A DNA stretch of 64,000 nucleotides from an uncultured Lachnospiraceae bacterium. GTDB lineage: Bacteria; Bacillota; Clostridia; Lachnospirales; Lachnospiraceae. Location of the stretch: positions 62,001 to 126,000 of the forward strand of contig CANDAG010000004.1 in the NCBI GenBank assembly GCA_947382625.1, given 5' to 3'. This document shows, piece after piece, positions 53,079 to 61,717 of the stretch (its first letter is position 1; the number at the start of each line of letters is the position of its first letter). Below the pieces are notes generated by a model, which saw nothing but the letters and a program-made list of their open reading frames with translations, searched no databases and was not told where the DNA came from. The position numbers were made by a program, and so were the translations under genes.

Positions 53079-53111
53079 AAGGAGGATCCCGCCTGCGGCG
53101 GGACCCTCCTT
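53079..53111 (+). promoter_or_regulatory. Very stable leader hairpin
   Basis: AAGGAGG-TCCCGCC and GGCGGGA-CCTCCTT around TGC, 14 pairs with one internal mismatch, in the 5' leader of the response-regulator gene. No T-run follows. It buries an AAGGAGG that could otherwise bind ribosomes. Confidence 0.6.
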
Positions 53112-53146
53112 GCGACATATGATATATATGAGAAGGAAGTGATCGC

Positions 53147-53830
53147 ATGAGACTTCTTGTGGTTGAAGATGACCGTCTTTTGAACAATACGCTATGCTAT
53201 AATCTTTCTGCGGCCGGTTATACCGTAGACGCCGCCGTGACAAGGGCGGCGGCAGTTCGTTTATCTGAAGCACAGGACTACGATCTTGTGGTGTTGGATG
53301 TCAACCTGCCTGATGGAAACGGCTTTGATTTTTGCAAGCAGATCAAAGAACGCCGCCCTGATACTGCGATAATCTTCCTGACGGCTAACGACATGGAGAG
53401 CGATATGCTCAAAGGGTTTGAGCTGGGGGCGGATGATTATGTGACAAAGCCCTTTCCGATCAGTGTATTCCGCAAAAAGGTGTCGGCGCTTCTTGGCCGC
53501 ATCCAAAAACAGACGGGTGGCGACTGCTACACGGATGGTACTCTGTCTGTCAACTTTTCGGAAATGACCGCTTTCTTTGAGGGGAAACCAATCGCTTTCA
53601 CGCCGTTGGAATATCGTCTGTTGAAAGTGCTGGTGAGAAATCCGCAGATCGTCCTGACACGTCAGACACTCCTGGAAAAGCTGTGGGATGCAGATGAGAA
53701 CTTTGTGGACGAACACGCCCTGACTGTTGCCATCAGCCGCATCCGTGGCAAAATCGAAGCGGGCGGCCTGCAATATATCAAAACAGTTTATGGCATGGGA
53801 TATATGTGGATAGGAGGGCTGAAAAAGTGA
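53147..53830 (+). CDS. OmpR-family response regulator, 227 aa
   Basis: DNA-binding response regulator. Receiver domain with LLVVEDDRLL, phosphoacceptor Asp in LVVLDVNLPDGNG (about 51) and Lys in DDYVTKPFPISV. A winged-helix output domain occupies about 130-225 (FTPLEYRLLKVLVRNPQIVL, YGMGYMWIG). It overlaps the kinase gene by the TGA/GTG pair and precedes an ABC transporter with shared upstream motifs, so it very likely activates that transporter, in the manner of BceR-type systems. Confidence 0.92.
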   Translation: MRLLVVEDDRLLNNTLCYNLSAAGYTVDAAVTRAAAVRLSEAQDYDLVVLDVNLPDGNGFDFCKQIKERRPDTAIIFLTANDMESDMLKGFELGADDYVTKPFPISVFRKKVSALLGRIQKQTGGDCYTDGTLSVNFSEMTAFFEGKPIAFTPLEYRLLKVLVRNPQIVLTRQTLLEKLWDADENFVDEHALTVAISRIRGKIEAGGLQYIKTVYGMGYMWIGGLKK

Positions 53831-54852
53831 GAGATTTTTCCATCAATCAGGTCTGTGTGACAGGAGCCGCTTTTTTGGGGAGTGTTTCATTTATCGTTAT
53901 TACTGTAGAGTTTCTGCTTACCGGGAACCCGGCCATTGTCTGGCTGGGTCTTCTTTTCGTAACACTGGTGCTTACCGGTGTTATCCTTTTTGTGGCGTAT
54001 CTTCGCCACAAGATGGTTCTGTTCTCGGACAGTCTTTGCCGGACGATCGATGATATGCTGAATGGGACAGCCCCGCCGCCGCAGATCTATGAGGAAGAAA
54101 ATCTGTTGAGCAAGATTGATCACCGGTTGTCACGCCTGTATGAAGTCATGCGGGAGAACCGGGAGAGTGTGGCAAAAGACCGGACTGATCTGCAGGAATT
54201 GATCTCTGATATATCCCATCAGGTGAAGACGCCTATTGCAAACCTTCAGATGGTAAACGCCACTCTGCTTGAACAGTCTATGACAGAAGAAAAGCGGAAG
54301 GAGTTTTTGCGCGCATCCGAAGGACAGCTGGATAAGCTGGATTTTCTCATGCAGGCCATGATAAAGACTTCCCGGCTGGAAACCGGTGTGATTTCCCTGG
54401 ACAAAAAGGTGCAGCCACTCTATGATACGCTGGCGGCGGCATTGGGCGGTATTCTTCTGAATGCCGAAAAGAAAAATATCCATGTCAGTGTAGACTGTCC
54501 GGCGGATATAACGCTGGCTCATGACAGAAAATGGACCGGCGAGGCCCTGTTCAATATTCTGGACAATGCGGTGAAGTACACGCCGGAGGATGGCACGATC
54601 CGGGTTTTGGTTCAAAGCTGGGAGTTGTACGTGAAAATCGACATCGCAGACAGCGGAAAAGGAATTGCGGAGAACCGGCAGGGTATGATTTTCAAACGCT
54701 TCTACCGGGAGGAAGAAGTACACGATGCCCCGGGGATCGGCATAGGGCTGCACCTTGCCCGCGAGATCGTCACCATGCAGGGCGGTTATATCAGGGTCAC
54801 CTCTGCGCCGGGATCCGGCTCAACGTTTTCTGTATTTCTGCCTCACGGGTAA
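53827..54852 (+). CDS. Sensor histidine kinase with short two-helix sensor, 341 aa
   Basis: Two N-terminal membrane helices are joined by only about 10 residues (EFLLTGNPAIVW), so ligand cannot be bound outside; this matches the intramembrane-sensing BceS type that is switched by its ABC transporter. Phosphoacceptor His lies in ISDISHQVKTPIANLQM (about residue 131); ATP-binding motifs are ILDNAVKYTPEDG, DSGKGIAE and GIGIGLHLAREIV. The start is GTG at 53827, overlapping the regulator's stop, with GGAGG upstream; the frame further upstream lies inside the regulator gene. Confidence 0.92.
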   Translation: MRDFSINQVCVTGAAFLGSVSFIVITVEFLLTGNPAIVWLGLLFVTLVLTGVILFVAYLRHKMVLFSDSLCRTIDDMLNGTAPPPQIYEEENLLSKIDHRLSRLYEVMRENRESVAKDRTDLQELISDISHQVKTPIANLQMVNATLLEQSMTEEKRKEFLRASEGQLDKLDFLMQAMIKTSRLETGVISLDKKVQPLYDTLAAALGGILLNAEKKNIHVSVDCPADITLAHDRKWTGEALFNILDNAVKYTPEDGTIRVLVQSWELYVKIDIADSGKGIAENRQGMIFKRFYREEEVHDAPGIGIGLHLAREIVTMQGGYIRVTSAPGSGSTFSVFLPHG

Positions 54853-54873
54853 ATGTTGAAAAAATTAACAGCC

Positions 54874-54905
54874 GTGACATTCCTGTGAGAATTGGTTGTT
54901 ATGAT
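54874..54905 (+). promoter_or_regulatory. Promoter and operator of the ABC transporter genes
   Basis: GTGACATTCCTGTGAGA (54874-54890), then an extended -10 TGTTATGAT (54897-54905). Both words recur at 53013-53037 before the regulator gene. Confidence 0.55.
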
Positions 54906-54935
54906 AGCAGCATCACAGAAAGGATGGTACTGACT

Positions 54936-55601
54936 ATGAGCATTTTAGAAACAACCGATCTCAAAAAATACTATGGCATGGCGCCAAATATCACAAGGGC
55001 GCTGGACGGCGTGACTCTTTCCATTGAGCAGGGGGAATTTGTTGCCATCGTGGGAACCTCCGGCAGCGGCAAGTCTACTCTGCTTAACGTGATGGGCGGG
55101 CTGGATGTGCCGACCTCTGGCAGCGTCAGGGTAAAGGGCAGGGAGCTGGACGGGCTGACGGATGAACAGCTTACCATTTTCCGCAGACGCAACATCGGAT
55201 TTATCTTCCAGAATTATAACCTGGTTCCGGTCTTGAATGTCTATGAAAATATCGTTCTGCCCGTAGAACTGGACGGCGGCAGGGTAGATCAGAAATTTAT
55301 GGACGAGGTAGTGCAGATGCTGGTTTTGGGCGATAAGCTGAATAGTATGCCGGGGAACCTCTCCGGTGGTCAGCAGCAGCGTGTGGCGATTGCCCGTGCC
55401 CTTGTTTCCAAGCCTGCGATCGTTTTGGCTGATGAGCCTACCGGGAACCTGGACAGCCGGACCGGTGGCGATGTACTGGGACTTTTGAAGGCCACCAGCG
55501 GCAAGTTCCACCAAACCCTGGTGATGATAACCCATAACAACGAAGTGGCCCAGCTTGCTGACCGCATTATCCGCATTGAAGACGGCAGGATTTTCGAGTA
55601 A
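54936..55601 (+). CDS. ABC transporter ATPase, 221 aa
   Basis: Cytoplasmic ATPase of the LolD/MacB/BceA class. Walker A GTSGSGKST (39-47), Q-loop FIFQNYNLVP, signature LSGGQQQRVAIARAL, Walker B IVLADEPTGNLDS, and H-loop MITHNNEVA. The ATG at 54936 is the natural start; the frame continues backwards into the kinase gene in another reading frame and is not coding there. The permease gene starts 13 nt after its stop. Confidence 0.93.
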   Translation: MSILETTDLKKYYGMAPNITRALDGVTLSIEQGEFVAIVGTSGSGKSTLLNVMGGLDVPTSGSVRVKGRELDGLTDEQLTIFRRRNIGFIFQNYNLVPVLNVYENIVLPVELDGGRVDQKFMDEVVQMLVLGDKLNSMPGNLSGGQQQRVAIARALVSKPAIVLADEPTGNLDSRTGGDVLGLLKATSGKFHQTLVMITHNNEVAQLADRIIRIEDGRIFE

Positions 55602-55614
55602 GGAGGGCACGGCA

Positions 55615-58185
55615 ATGAATGACATTTTATTCGGAAACAATAACAACGCAGTCATTAAGAAACTGTCGGGCCGCTATTTCAGGGCCGGCAAAAGCAGGAA
55701 CATTATTGCGATCATCGCGATCATCCTGACCACGATCCTCTTTACTACGATTTTTACCCTGGGCTCCGGCCTGATTGACACGGTTCACGACCAGAATATC
55801 CGAAAGGCAGGCGGGGACGGGCAGGCGGCCTTAAGCTATATCAGTGATGAGGTTTATCGCGATGTGGCGGGAAATCCTATGGTGAGCCGCATCGCCTACA
55901 CAAAGTCAGTTGCCTACCGGCTGAAGAATCCGGGGCTGGAACGCTGGCGGTCCGACCTGTGGTATATGGATGATACTGCTCTGGAATTTGCACGCTACAC
56001 GCCCACAACAGGGCATCGGCCGGAAGCAGAAAATGAGCTCATGGCAGACACAAGGACGCTGGAGGCCCTGGGCGTACCGGCACAGGTTGGAGAAACGGTT
56101 TCGCTGACCTATGAAGTCAAAGGCACCACGTACACCACCGATTTTACCCTCTGCGGCTTCTGGGAAACCGACAGCCTGAGCAACATCGGACGGCTGATCG
56201 TATCGAAAGCATTTATCGACGCCCACTCGGACATCCTGACCTATACCTATCCCGAGGACAACGATTATTCCGGTGTGGTCTGCGCCTATATTATGTTTCA
56301 GGGGAGCAGCGATGTGGAAAGCCGTCTGCACCGGCTTCTTTCTGAAACGGGCTATACCTGTGATACTATGGGTGGCAGACCAGAGGATGGCAACTATATC
56401 ATTGCGGGTATCAGCCCGGCTTATCAGAGCGGCGCGTTATGGGACAATCCGGCTATGCTGATTTCCGGCATCTCAGGGGTCCTGCTGATCATCATAACGG
56501 GCTATCTGATCATCTACAACATTTTTCAGATCTCCGTCATTCAGGATATTCAATCCTATGGACAGCTCAAGACCCTGGGCACCACAAAGCGGCAGATCAG
56601 GCGTCTTATTAACCGGCAGGCGCTCCGGCTCTCCCTCATTGGTATTCCCATCGGTTTGCTGATTGGTTTTTTGATAGGGCGTGCCCTGGTGCCGTTTCTG
56701 ATGAATGGTACCAGCTATACCGCCGATGCCGGTGTCAGAGTGACGGTCAATCCGCTGATCTTCATCGGCTCAGCTGCCTTTGCCCTGCTAACCGTCTTTG
56801 TCAGCGTCCGTAAGCCCGCCCAAATTGCCGGTACGGTTTCGGCAATCGAGGCGATCCGCTATACGGAAAACGACACAGCTGCATTTGGGAAGCGCAAAGC
56901 CGGGGATAAAAAGTCCACCTACGGCGCAAAGCTCCACTTCATGGCGCTGGCCAATCTGGGCCGTAACCGCAGGCGCACGTTGCTGGTGATCGTGTCCATG
57001 ACATTGAGCCTTGTCCTGTTCAATACGGTATTTACCCTGTCCGGCGGATTTGATATTGACAAGTATATCGCAAAATTTCTGAGCACCGACTTTGTAATCT
57101 CCACCGCGGACTATTTCCAGTACCAATTTGAAAAAAGTAAAGGTGATCTGTCGGAGAGCTTTATCGAAGCCGTTCGGAAGAACGAAAATTTTGAGGATGG
57201 CGGCAGGCTTTATACCTCCCGCCTTTTGGAGGAAAATTTTTCAACGGACCATGCCGCGTTTACAAATTACAATAAAGACCAGAACGGCAATCCTTATGTA
57301 GATGTGTACGGCGCGGATGATTTTGTGCTGAATGGCATGGAGGCGGTGGAGGGAACTATCGACCTGGATAAGCTGAAAACGGGAAAATATATCCTGCTAA
57401 GTGTGGAGTGTATGGACGATGGGACAGTGATTGACAATCCGAGTATCCACGTCGGAGATACCGTTCGGCTAAATCATATCAGAAAGGATGGTCTTTTCGG
57501 CAGTATCGGGGAAAGCTATGAATTTATCATCATGGCGAAGGTCCGGAACAACGAAAATACAAACACTACCCGCAATACCGGCGCTTCACGGCTTTATCTG
57601 CCAACAGAAATTTTCCTGCCGATGTGTGACCAGCCGCACCTTGTTAATTTCTCGTTCAATGTAAAAGAGGAAACGGAGCCTTTGATGGAAGAATTCCTGA
57701 ACAGCTATATCGACAGCATGGAGCCGAGTATGGACTTCGAATCCAGGGCAACGTATGTCAGCTCCTTTGATGACCTGACTTCCCTTATCATTACCATTGG
57801 CGGAGCGCTTAGCATCATCATAGGCATTATTGGGATTACAAACTTTGTCAACTCGGTTTTGACAAGTGTTATTACCCGCAAAAAGGAATTTGCCATGCTG
57901 CAAAGCATCGGTATGACCGGAAAGCAGCTGAAGCGTATGCTTTCATTTGAGGGGCTGTACTATGCAGTGGGGACGATCATCACATCCGCCATCCTGGGCG
58001 TCCTGTTTTCGGCAGTGATCGTAAAGGGCATTTCCAACGGAATCTGGTTCTTTACTTATCAATTTGTTATATGGCCCATGGTGGTGATCTATCCGTTCCT
58101 GATCCTCTTAACAGCTGCGATACCGGCGCTTCTGTATCGGCAGATCGCAAGGGTCAGCATCATTGAGAGGCTGCGGCAAAATTGA
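55615..58185 (+). CDS. FtsX-type ABC permease, 856 aa
   Basis: Large permease with two FtsX domains. One helix at about residues 30-52, an extracytoplasmic domain to about 270, three helices to about 400, a second anchor helix near 450 (RRTLLVIVSMTLSLVLFNTV), a second extracytoplasmic domain to about 715, and three final helices. This duplicated layout is of the MacB-like/peptide-resistance type rather than classic BceB with one external domain. With its ATPase, the kinase and the regulator it forms a detoxification or sensing module, probably for antimicrobial peptides; the ligand is inferred from the family only. Confidence 0.9.
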   Translation: MNDILFGNNNNAVIKKLSGRYFRAGKSRNIIAIIAIILTTILFTTIFTLGSGLIDTVHDQNIRKAGGDGQAALSYISDEVYRDVAGNPMVSRIAYTKSVAYRLKNPGLERWRSDLWYMDDTALEFARYTPTTGHRPEAENELMADTRTLEALGVPAQVGETVSLTYEVKGTTYTTDFTLCGFWETDSLSNIGRLIVSKAFIDAHSDILTYTYPEDNDYSGVVCAYIMFQGSSDVESRLHRLLSETGYTCDTMGGRPEDGNYIIAGISPAYQSGALWDNPAMLISGISGVLLIIITGYLIIYNIFQISVIQDIQSYGQLKTLGTTKRQIRRLINRQALRLSLIGIPIGLLIGFLIGRALVPFLMNGTSYTADAGVRVTVNPLIFIGSAAFALLTVFVSVRKPAQIAGTVSAIEAIRYTENDTAAFGKRKAGDKKSTYGAKLHFMALANLGRNRRRTLLVIVSMTLSLVLFNTVFTLSGGFDIDKYIAKFLSTDFVISTADYFQYQFEKSKGDLSESFIEAVRKNENFEDGGRLYTSRLLEENFSTDHAAFTNYNKDQNGNPYVDVYGADDFVLNGMEAVEGTIDLDKLKTGKYILLSVECMDDGTVIDNPSIHVGDTVRLNHIRKDGLFGSIGESYEFIIMAKVRNNENTNTTRNTGASRLYLPTEIFLPMCDQPHLVNFSFNVKEETEPLMEEFLNSYIDSMEPSMDFESRATYVSSFDDLTSLIITIGGALSIIIGIIGITNFVNSVLTSVITRKKEFAMLQSIGMTGKQLKRMLSFEGLYYAVGTIITSAILGVLFSAVIVKGISNGIWFFTYQFVIWPMVVIYPFLILLTAAIPALLYRQIARVSIIERLRQN

Positions 58186-58241
58186 ATATTTATTTGAAGG
58201 GGCTGTCGGTTAATACTGATTTTCCTCCTGATATCTGAAAG

Positions 58242-58270
58242 TTGAAAATAACATATCTCTATGGTAGAAT
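58242..58270 (+). promoter_or_regulatory. Promoter of the zinc-ribbon gene
   Basis: TTGAAA (58242-58247) and TAGAAT (58265-58270), spacer 17 nt. Transcription would start near 58277, downstream of the ATG at 58261, which therefore cannot be the start codon of the gene. Confidence 0.7.
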
Positions 58271-58299
58271 TCAGAAACATAAGAAAGGAGAAGGAGAAA

Positions 58300-58875
58300 T
58301 TGGGTACCTATTATAAACATACAAAAACAGAAACTATCGAAGTACCATATTCTTTTCGTTGCGAACAGTGTATGAAAGACAGCGGGTCGCTGCAAGCGAC
58401 TATTTCCGGCATGGAGGCTGAAATTAACAGTAATTTTAAAAAGCTGGACGATAAAAAACAACGGAAATTAGAGGATATGGCTCACGCAAATCTGGTAAAA
58501 GCAGTAAAGGGCATATACAAAGACGCCACCGAAAAGCAAATCTATTCCAAAGCTTTCAGGGACAAATGCCCGTACTGCGATCAACCCCAATCATGGGCGG
58601 TTAGCGGCATCAAAAAGGAGCGTTACAGCACCCCGGTGGTTTGCCTGATTCTCGGCGTTATCTTAGGGATAGGATGTTACTTCTGTATCGAAACGGAAAG
58701 CAACTTAACCATTGCCCTTGCAGCAACAGGAATTTGTCTGGTATTGTCGATCGGAAGCTTCATATTAAACAGCATAAAGATTGCCAGTAAGCAGCGAAAA
58801 ACCTCCGATCCACTTCAGAAGAACCTGCCGGTCATTGAATGGAACGCTGTGCGGGACATCCTGAATGAACAATAA
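58300..58875 (+). CDS. Zinc-ribbon membrane protein, 191 aa
   Basis: Unknown function. The N-terminal half has two CxxC pairs (CEQCMKDS near residue 20; CPYCDQPQ near 90) forming a likely zinc ribbon separated by a helical insert. Two membrane helices follow (TPVVCLILGVILGIGCYFC and LTIALAATGICLVLSIGSF, about 112-160) and a short cytoplasmic tail. The start is TTG at 58300, preceded by AAAGGAG and AAGGAG; the promoter position excludes the earlier ATG at 58261. Confidence 0.75.
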   Translation: MGTYYKHTKTETIEVPYSFRCEQCMKDSGSLQATISGMEAEINSNFKKLDDKKQRKLEDMAHANLVKAVKGIYKDATEKQIYSKAFRDKCPYCDQPQSWAVSGIKKERYSTPVVCLILGVILGIGCYFCIETESNLTIALAATGICLVLSIGSFILNSIKIASKQRKTSDPLQKNLPVIEWNAVRDILNEQ

Positions 58876-58952
58876 GTGTCTATGATAAGGAGATATTCGT
58901 AAAGGCACATCTATTACATTGCAGGGAAATTGTATTGCAAAAGTATTTCAGG

Positions 58953-58988
58953 GAGGCTGACCTTGGCGAGGATGTCATTGTCAGCCTC
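58953..58988. terminator. Hairpin between convergent zinc-ribbon and LysR genes
   Basis: GAGGCTGAC and GTCAGCCTC around an 18-nt loop, followed by ATTCT. It ends at the stop codon of the LysR gene. Confidence 0.6.
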
Positions 58989-59865
58989 ATTCTGACAGTT
59001 TCTTCAGTTCCTGCATAAATGTTTCTGATGCCTTGGAAAATATTTGATATTTTTTCCAGACAATGAAAAGCTCTGCTTCCAGTGTGGGGGAAAAAGGTTT
59101 AAAGCATAAATTGCTATTTCCTGTAGTGTTGATCAGTTTATCTAATCCAATGACATACCCAAACCCTTTTTTAACAAATTGCGCTGCGTTGTAGATCAGA
59201 TCGTAGGTTGCAACGATATTGAGCCTGGAAAGATCCGCTTTCAGCCAGTGGAGCATTTCGGTATTGGTTGAGGCCTGATGTGACAGGATCAAAGGCTTAT
59301 CCCATAAATCTTCTGCCAATATCACATCTTTTTTGGCTAAGGGGCTGTCCTTACGCATCAGGACGCCCCAGAAATCTTTTTGCGGAAGCTTGATATGATC
59401 GTATTTGGCTATATCTGCCGACCCGACCAACAGGCCAAAATCGATCAGGCCTTTATCCAGTTTTTCCATAACACGTTCCGCATCGCCGCTGTAAATATGG
59501 TAATGGATGAGAGGATATGTTTTTTGTAAATGTTGGGCTGCACGGGCCAAAAAGGAAATGCTTTCGGTTTCGCCGCAGCCAATGTAGACATCTCCACTGA
59601 TATTCTCACTGGAGGATGTCAGCTCTGCCTTTGTCTTTTCCATTAAATCAACTAATTCTTCCGCACGTTTACGGAGCAGCATTCCATCCTCGGTCAGTGT
59701 GACCTTTTTGCTTCCGCGGATGAGCAACTGCTTTCCTAATTCTTCTTCCAGATCCTTTAACTGTCTTGACAGTGGCGGCTGTGTCATGCGGAGCGACTCC
59801 GCCGCTTTTGTTATGCTTTCTTCCCTTGCAACTGCAAGAAAATATTGTAATACTCGAATATCCAA
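58987..59865 (-). CDS. LysR-family transcriptional regulator, 292 aa
   Basis: N-terminal winged helix (LQYFLAVAREESITKAAESL, then MTQPPLSRQLKDLEEELGKQ) and a substrate-binding domain from about residue 85 (GDVYIGCGETE). I choose TTG at 59865 because GGGAGG is 8 nt upstream and DIRVLQYF is the usual beginning of this subgroup; an ATG at 59886 has no site. It is divergent from the acetyltransferase/aldo-keto reductase genes and probably controls them through the T-N11-A box at 59938. Confidence 0.9.
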   Translation of the reverse strand: MDIRVLQYFLAVAREESITKAAESLRMTQPPLSRQLKDLEEELGKQLLIRGSKKVTLTEDGMLLRKRAEELVDLMEKTKAELTSSSENISGDVYIGCGETESISFLARAAQHLQKTYPLIHYHIYSGDAERVMEKLDKGLIDFGLLVGSADIAKYDHIKLPQKDFWGVLMRKDSPLAKKDVILAEDLWDKPLILSHQASTNTEMLHWLKADLSRLNIVATYDLIYNAAQFVKKGFGYVIGLDKLINTTGNSNLCFKPFSPTLEAELFIVWKKYQIFSKASETFMQELKKLSE

Positions 59866-59919
59866 GTAAAAAACCTCCCTGATCACGTCTTTGCTTAAAC
59901 CCCGCTTATACTGACTTAA

Positions 59920-59954
59920 ACAATAACAAAAGATCCCATACTTTTCAAGTATGG
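59920..59954 (-). promoter_or_regulatory. LysR-type operator overlapping the lysR promoter
   Basis: The dyad ATACTTTTCAAGTAT (59938-59952) inside CCATACTT/AAGTATGG fits the LysR T-N11-A rule. On the minus strand TTGAAA (59948-59943) and TATTGT (59925-59920), spacer 17 nt, form the lysR promoter, so the -35 lies in the box, as in autorepression. Confidence 0.65.
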
Positions 59955-60070
59955 AAAAGCATTCAATATATGTATTTGATATTTTTGAAGAAGGAAATTA
60001 ATATGAAACAGGAGAGAAGAAAAGGAAAAGCAAAGCAAGAGAGGCTGCTTTGAAAACAAGGAGGAAGAAG

Positions 60071-60649
60071 ATGGTGACAATACAGGATGTAATAGATGGT
60101 TTCCGGGATGATGTGGAAGAGAATGAGGAGCGGAACGCCTTTGCAGACATACTTTTTCAGGAAGCAGTCAGAACAGGGATAGAGCTAAACAGCCAATATC
60201 ATACACCGGAGGAGGTCAGGGAGCTCATGGAGAAGCTGACCGGAAAGAAGATTGACGATTCGTTCCGCATGTTTCCGCCATTTTATACGGATTTTGGGAA
60301 GAATATCACGATTGGAAAAGATGTATTTATCAATTCCGGCTGTCATTTTCAGGATCAGGGAGGGATCATGATCGGTGACGGCTCGCTCATTGGGCATAAC
60401 GTGGTGCTGGCAACAATTAACCATGATCTGAACCCGGAGAATAACCGGAAGAACCATTACGCGTCGATCAAAATCGGAAGTCATGTATGGATCGGATCCA
60501 ATGCAACCGTCCTTCCGGGGGTTACGATTGGGGATTGGGCTGTTGTGGCGGCCGGTGCTGTAGTGACGAAAGACATTCCGCCATATACCGTAGCGGGAGG
60601 AGTTCCGGCAAGAGTATTAAAAACGGTGTCTAAAGAAACGGAGGTCTGA
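60071..60649 (+). CDS. Sugar O-acetyltransferase, LbH hexapeptide type, 192 aa
   Basis: Maltose/galactoside acetyltransferase-like enzyme using acetyl-CoA. A helical N-terminal cap is followed by left-handed beta-helix hexapeptides ([37 protein letters not shown]) and the catalytic His in [12 protein letters not shown]. The ATG at 60071 follows AAGGAGG; the upstream TTG frame is less likely. It opens a cluster that continues with aldo/keto reductase and flavin proteins, divergent from a LysR regulator. The acceptor is unknown. Confidence 0.9.
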   Translation: MVTIQDVIDGFRDDVEENEERNAFADILFQEAVRTGIELNSQYHTPEEVRELMEKLTGKKIDDSFRMFPPFYTDFGKNITIGKDVFINSGCHFQDQGGIMIGDGSLIGHNVVLATINHDLNPENNRKNHYASIKIGSHVWIGSNATVLPGVTIGDWAVVAAGAVVTKDIPPYTVAGGVPARVLKTVSKETEV

Positions 60650-60650
60650 A

Positions 60651-61685
60651 ATGAGAAAACTATTTTGCAGTGTTCTTTGTGTTTTTGTGTCAATAGCTGT
60701 AATTGCCTGCGGAAATGTTCGGAAGAATGATACTTTGGAAGACATGGAATCAGACGGACAGACAGGGAATGATGCGGTGGATGGCATGATGACAGATGCA
60801 GAAGATACTGGCGATGCGAATGAGGAAACAGAAGCGATACAGGGAGGTGAAGGTGATATGGCAGATATAGGAATTTTTAACCTTGAAACAAGGACAGTGA
60901 GGCTAAACAGCGGTTATGAAATGCCTGTTTACGGGATCGGCACATACAGCCTGACAGGAGAGGTCTGTGTGGCGTCTGTATCAGCGGCGCTTGAGAGGGG
61001 CGTCCGGTTGATCGATACTGCCTATATGTACCATAATGAGGAAAGAGTTGGTGAGGCGGTGCGTAATTCCGGCATACCGAGGGAAGAAATATTTGTCATC
61101 ACAAAGCTATATCCCAGCCAGTTTTCTAATGCGGAGGCAGCCATTGACGAGGCACTTAACAAACTGGATATTCAATATATCGACATGATGCTGCTCCATC
61201 ATCCGGGGACGGGGGATGTGGATGCTTATCTTGCAATGGAGCAGGCTGTTGCGGATGGCAAAATCCGTTCCATCGGGCTGTCCAACTGGTATGTGGAGGA
61301 ACTGGAGGAATTCTTACCCCAGATAAATATTACTCCGGCGCTGGTTCAGAATGAGATTCATCCCTATTATCAGGAGAATGATGTGATCCCTTATATCCAG
61401 GATCTTGGCACTGTGGTACAGGGGTGGTATCCGCTTGGCGGCAGAGGGCATACAGCAGAGTTATTAGGGGATGAAGTTATTTCAGAAATCGCTGATTCTC
61501 ATGGAAAATCATCCGCGCAGGTGATTCTCCGGTGGAATTTACAGAAAGGCGTGGTTGTAATACCGGGCTCTGGCAATCCTGACCATATTCAGGAGAATAC
61601 AGAGTTGTTTGATTTTGAACTGACGGAGGATGAAATGCAACGGATGGGTGCCCTTGACAGGGATGAAAAGCATGATTGGTATTAA
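60651..61685 (+). CDS. Aldo/keto reductase with lipoprotein signal, 344 aa
   Basis: NADPH-dependent carbonyl reductase fold. The tetrad is present: Asp in LIDTAYMY, Tyr in the same motif, Lys in VITKLYP, His in MMLLHHPG; the GxG coenzyme end is VVIPGSGNPDHI. Unusually the first 20 residues are a lipoprotein signal (MRKLFCSVLCVFVSIAVIAC) followed by a 50-residue Asp/Glu-rich linker. An internal GGGAGG precedes an in-frame ATG at 60858 where a normal cytosolic enzyme (275 aa) would start. So two forms, exported and cytoplasmic, could be made. The ribosome site of the long form lies in the end of the acetyltransferase gene. Confidence 0.88.
   Translation: MRKLFCSVLCVFVSIAVIACGNVRKNDTLEDMESDGQTGNDAVDGMMTDAEDTGDANEETEAIQGGEGDMADIGIFNLETRTVRLNSGYEMPVYGIGTYSLTGEVCVASVSAALERGVRLIDTAYMYHNEERVGEAVRNSGIPREEIFVITKLYPSQFSNAEAAIDEALNKLDIQYIDMMLLHHPGTGDVDAYLAMEQAVADGKIRSIGLSNWYVEELEEFLPQINITPALVQNEIHPYYQENDVIPYIQDLGTVVQGWYPLGGRGHTAELLGDEVISEIADSHGKSSAQVILRWNLQKGVVVIPGSGNPDHIQENTELFDFELTEDEMQRMGALDRDEKHDWY
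60841..60860 (+). promoter_or_regulatory. Internal ribosome site and start in the aldo/keto reductase gene
   Basis: GGGAGG at 60842-60847, then an in-frame ATG at 60858. The enzyme domain begins a dozen codons later. Confidence 0.5.
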
Positions 61686-61717
61686 CGGAAAAAGCAATCA
61701 AATTTTGGAGGTAAGGG

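Noticed and set aside
54531-54935. Upstream extension of the ABC ATPase frame
   Set aside because: It overlaps the kinase gene in another frame; the encoded sequence is Arg/Gly-rich and not part of any ATPase.
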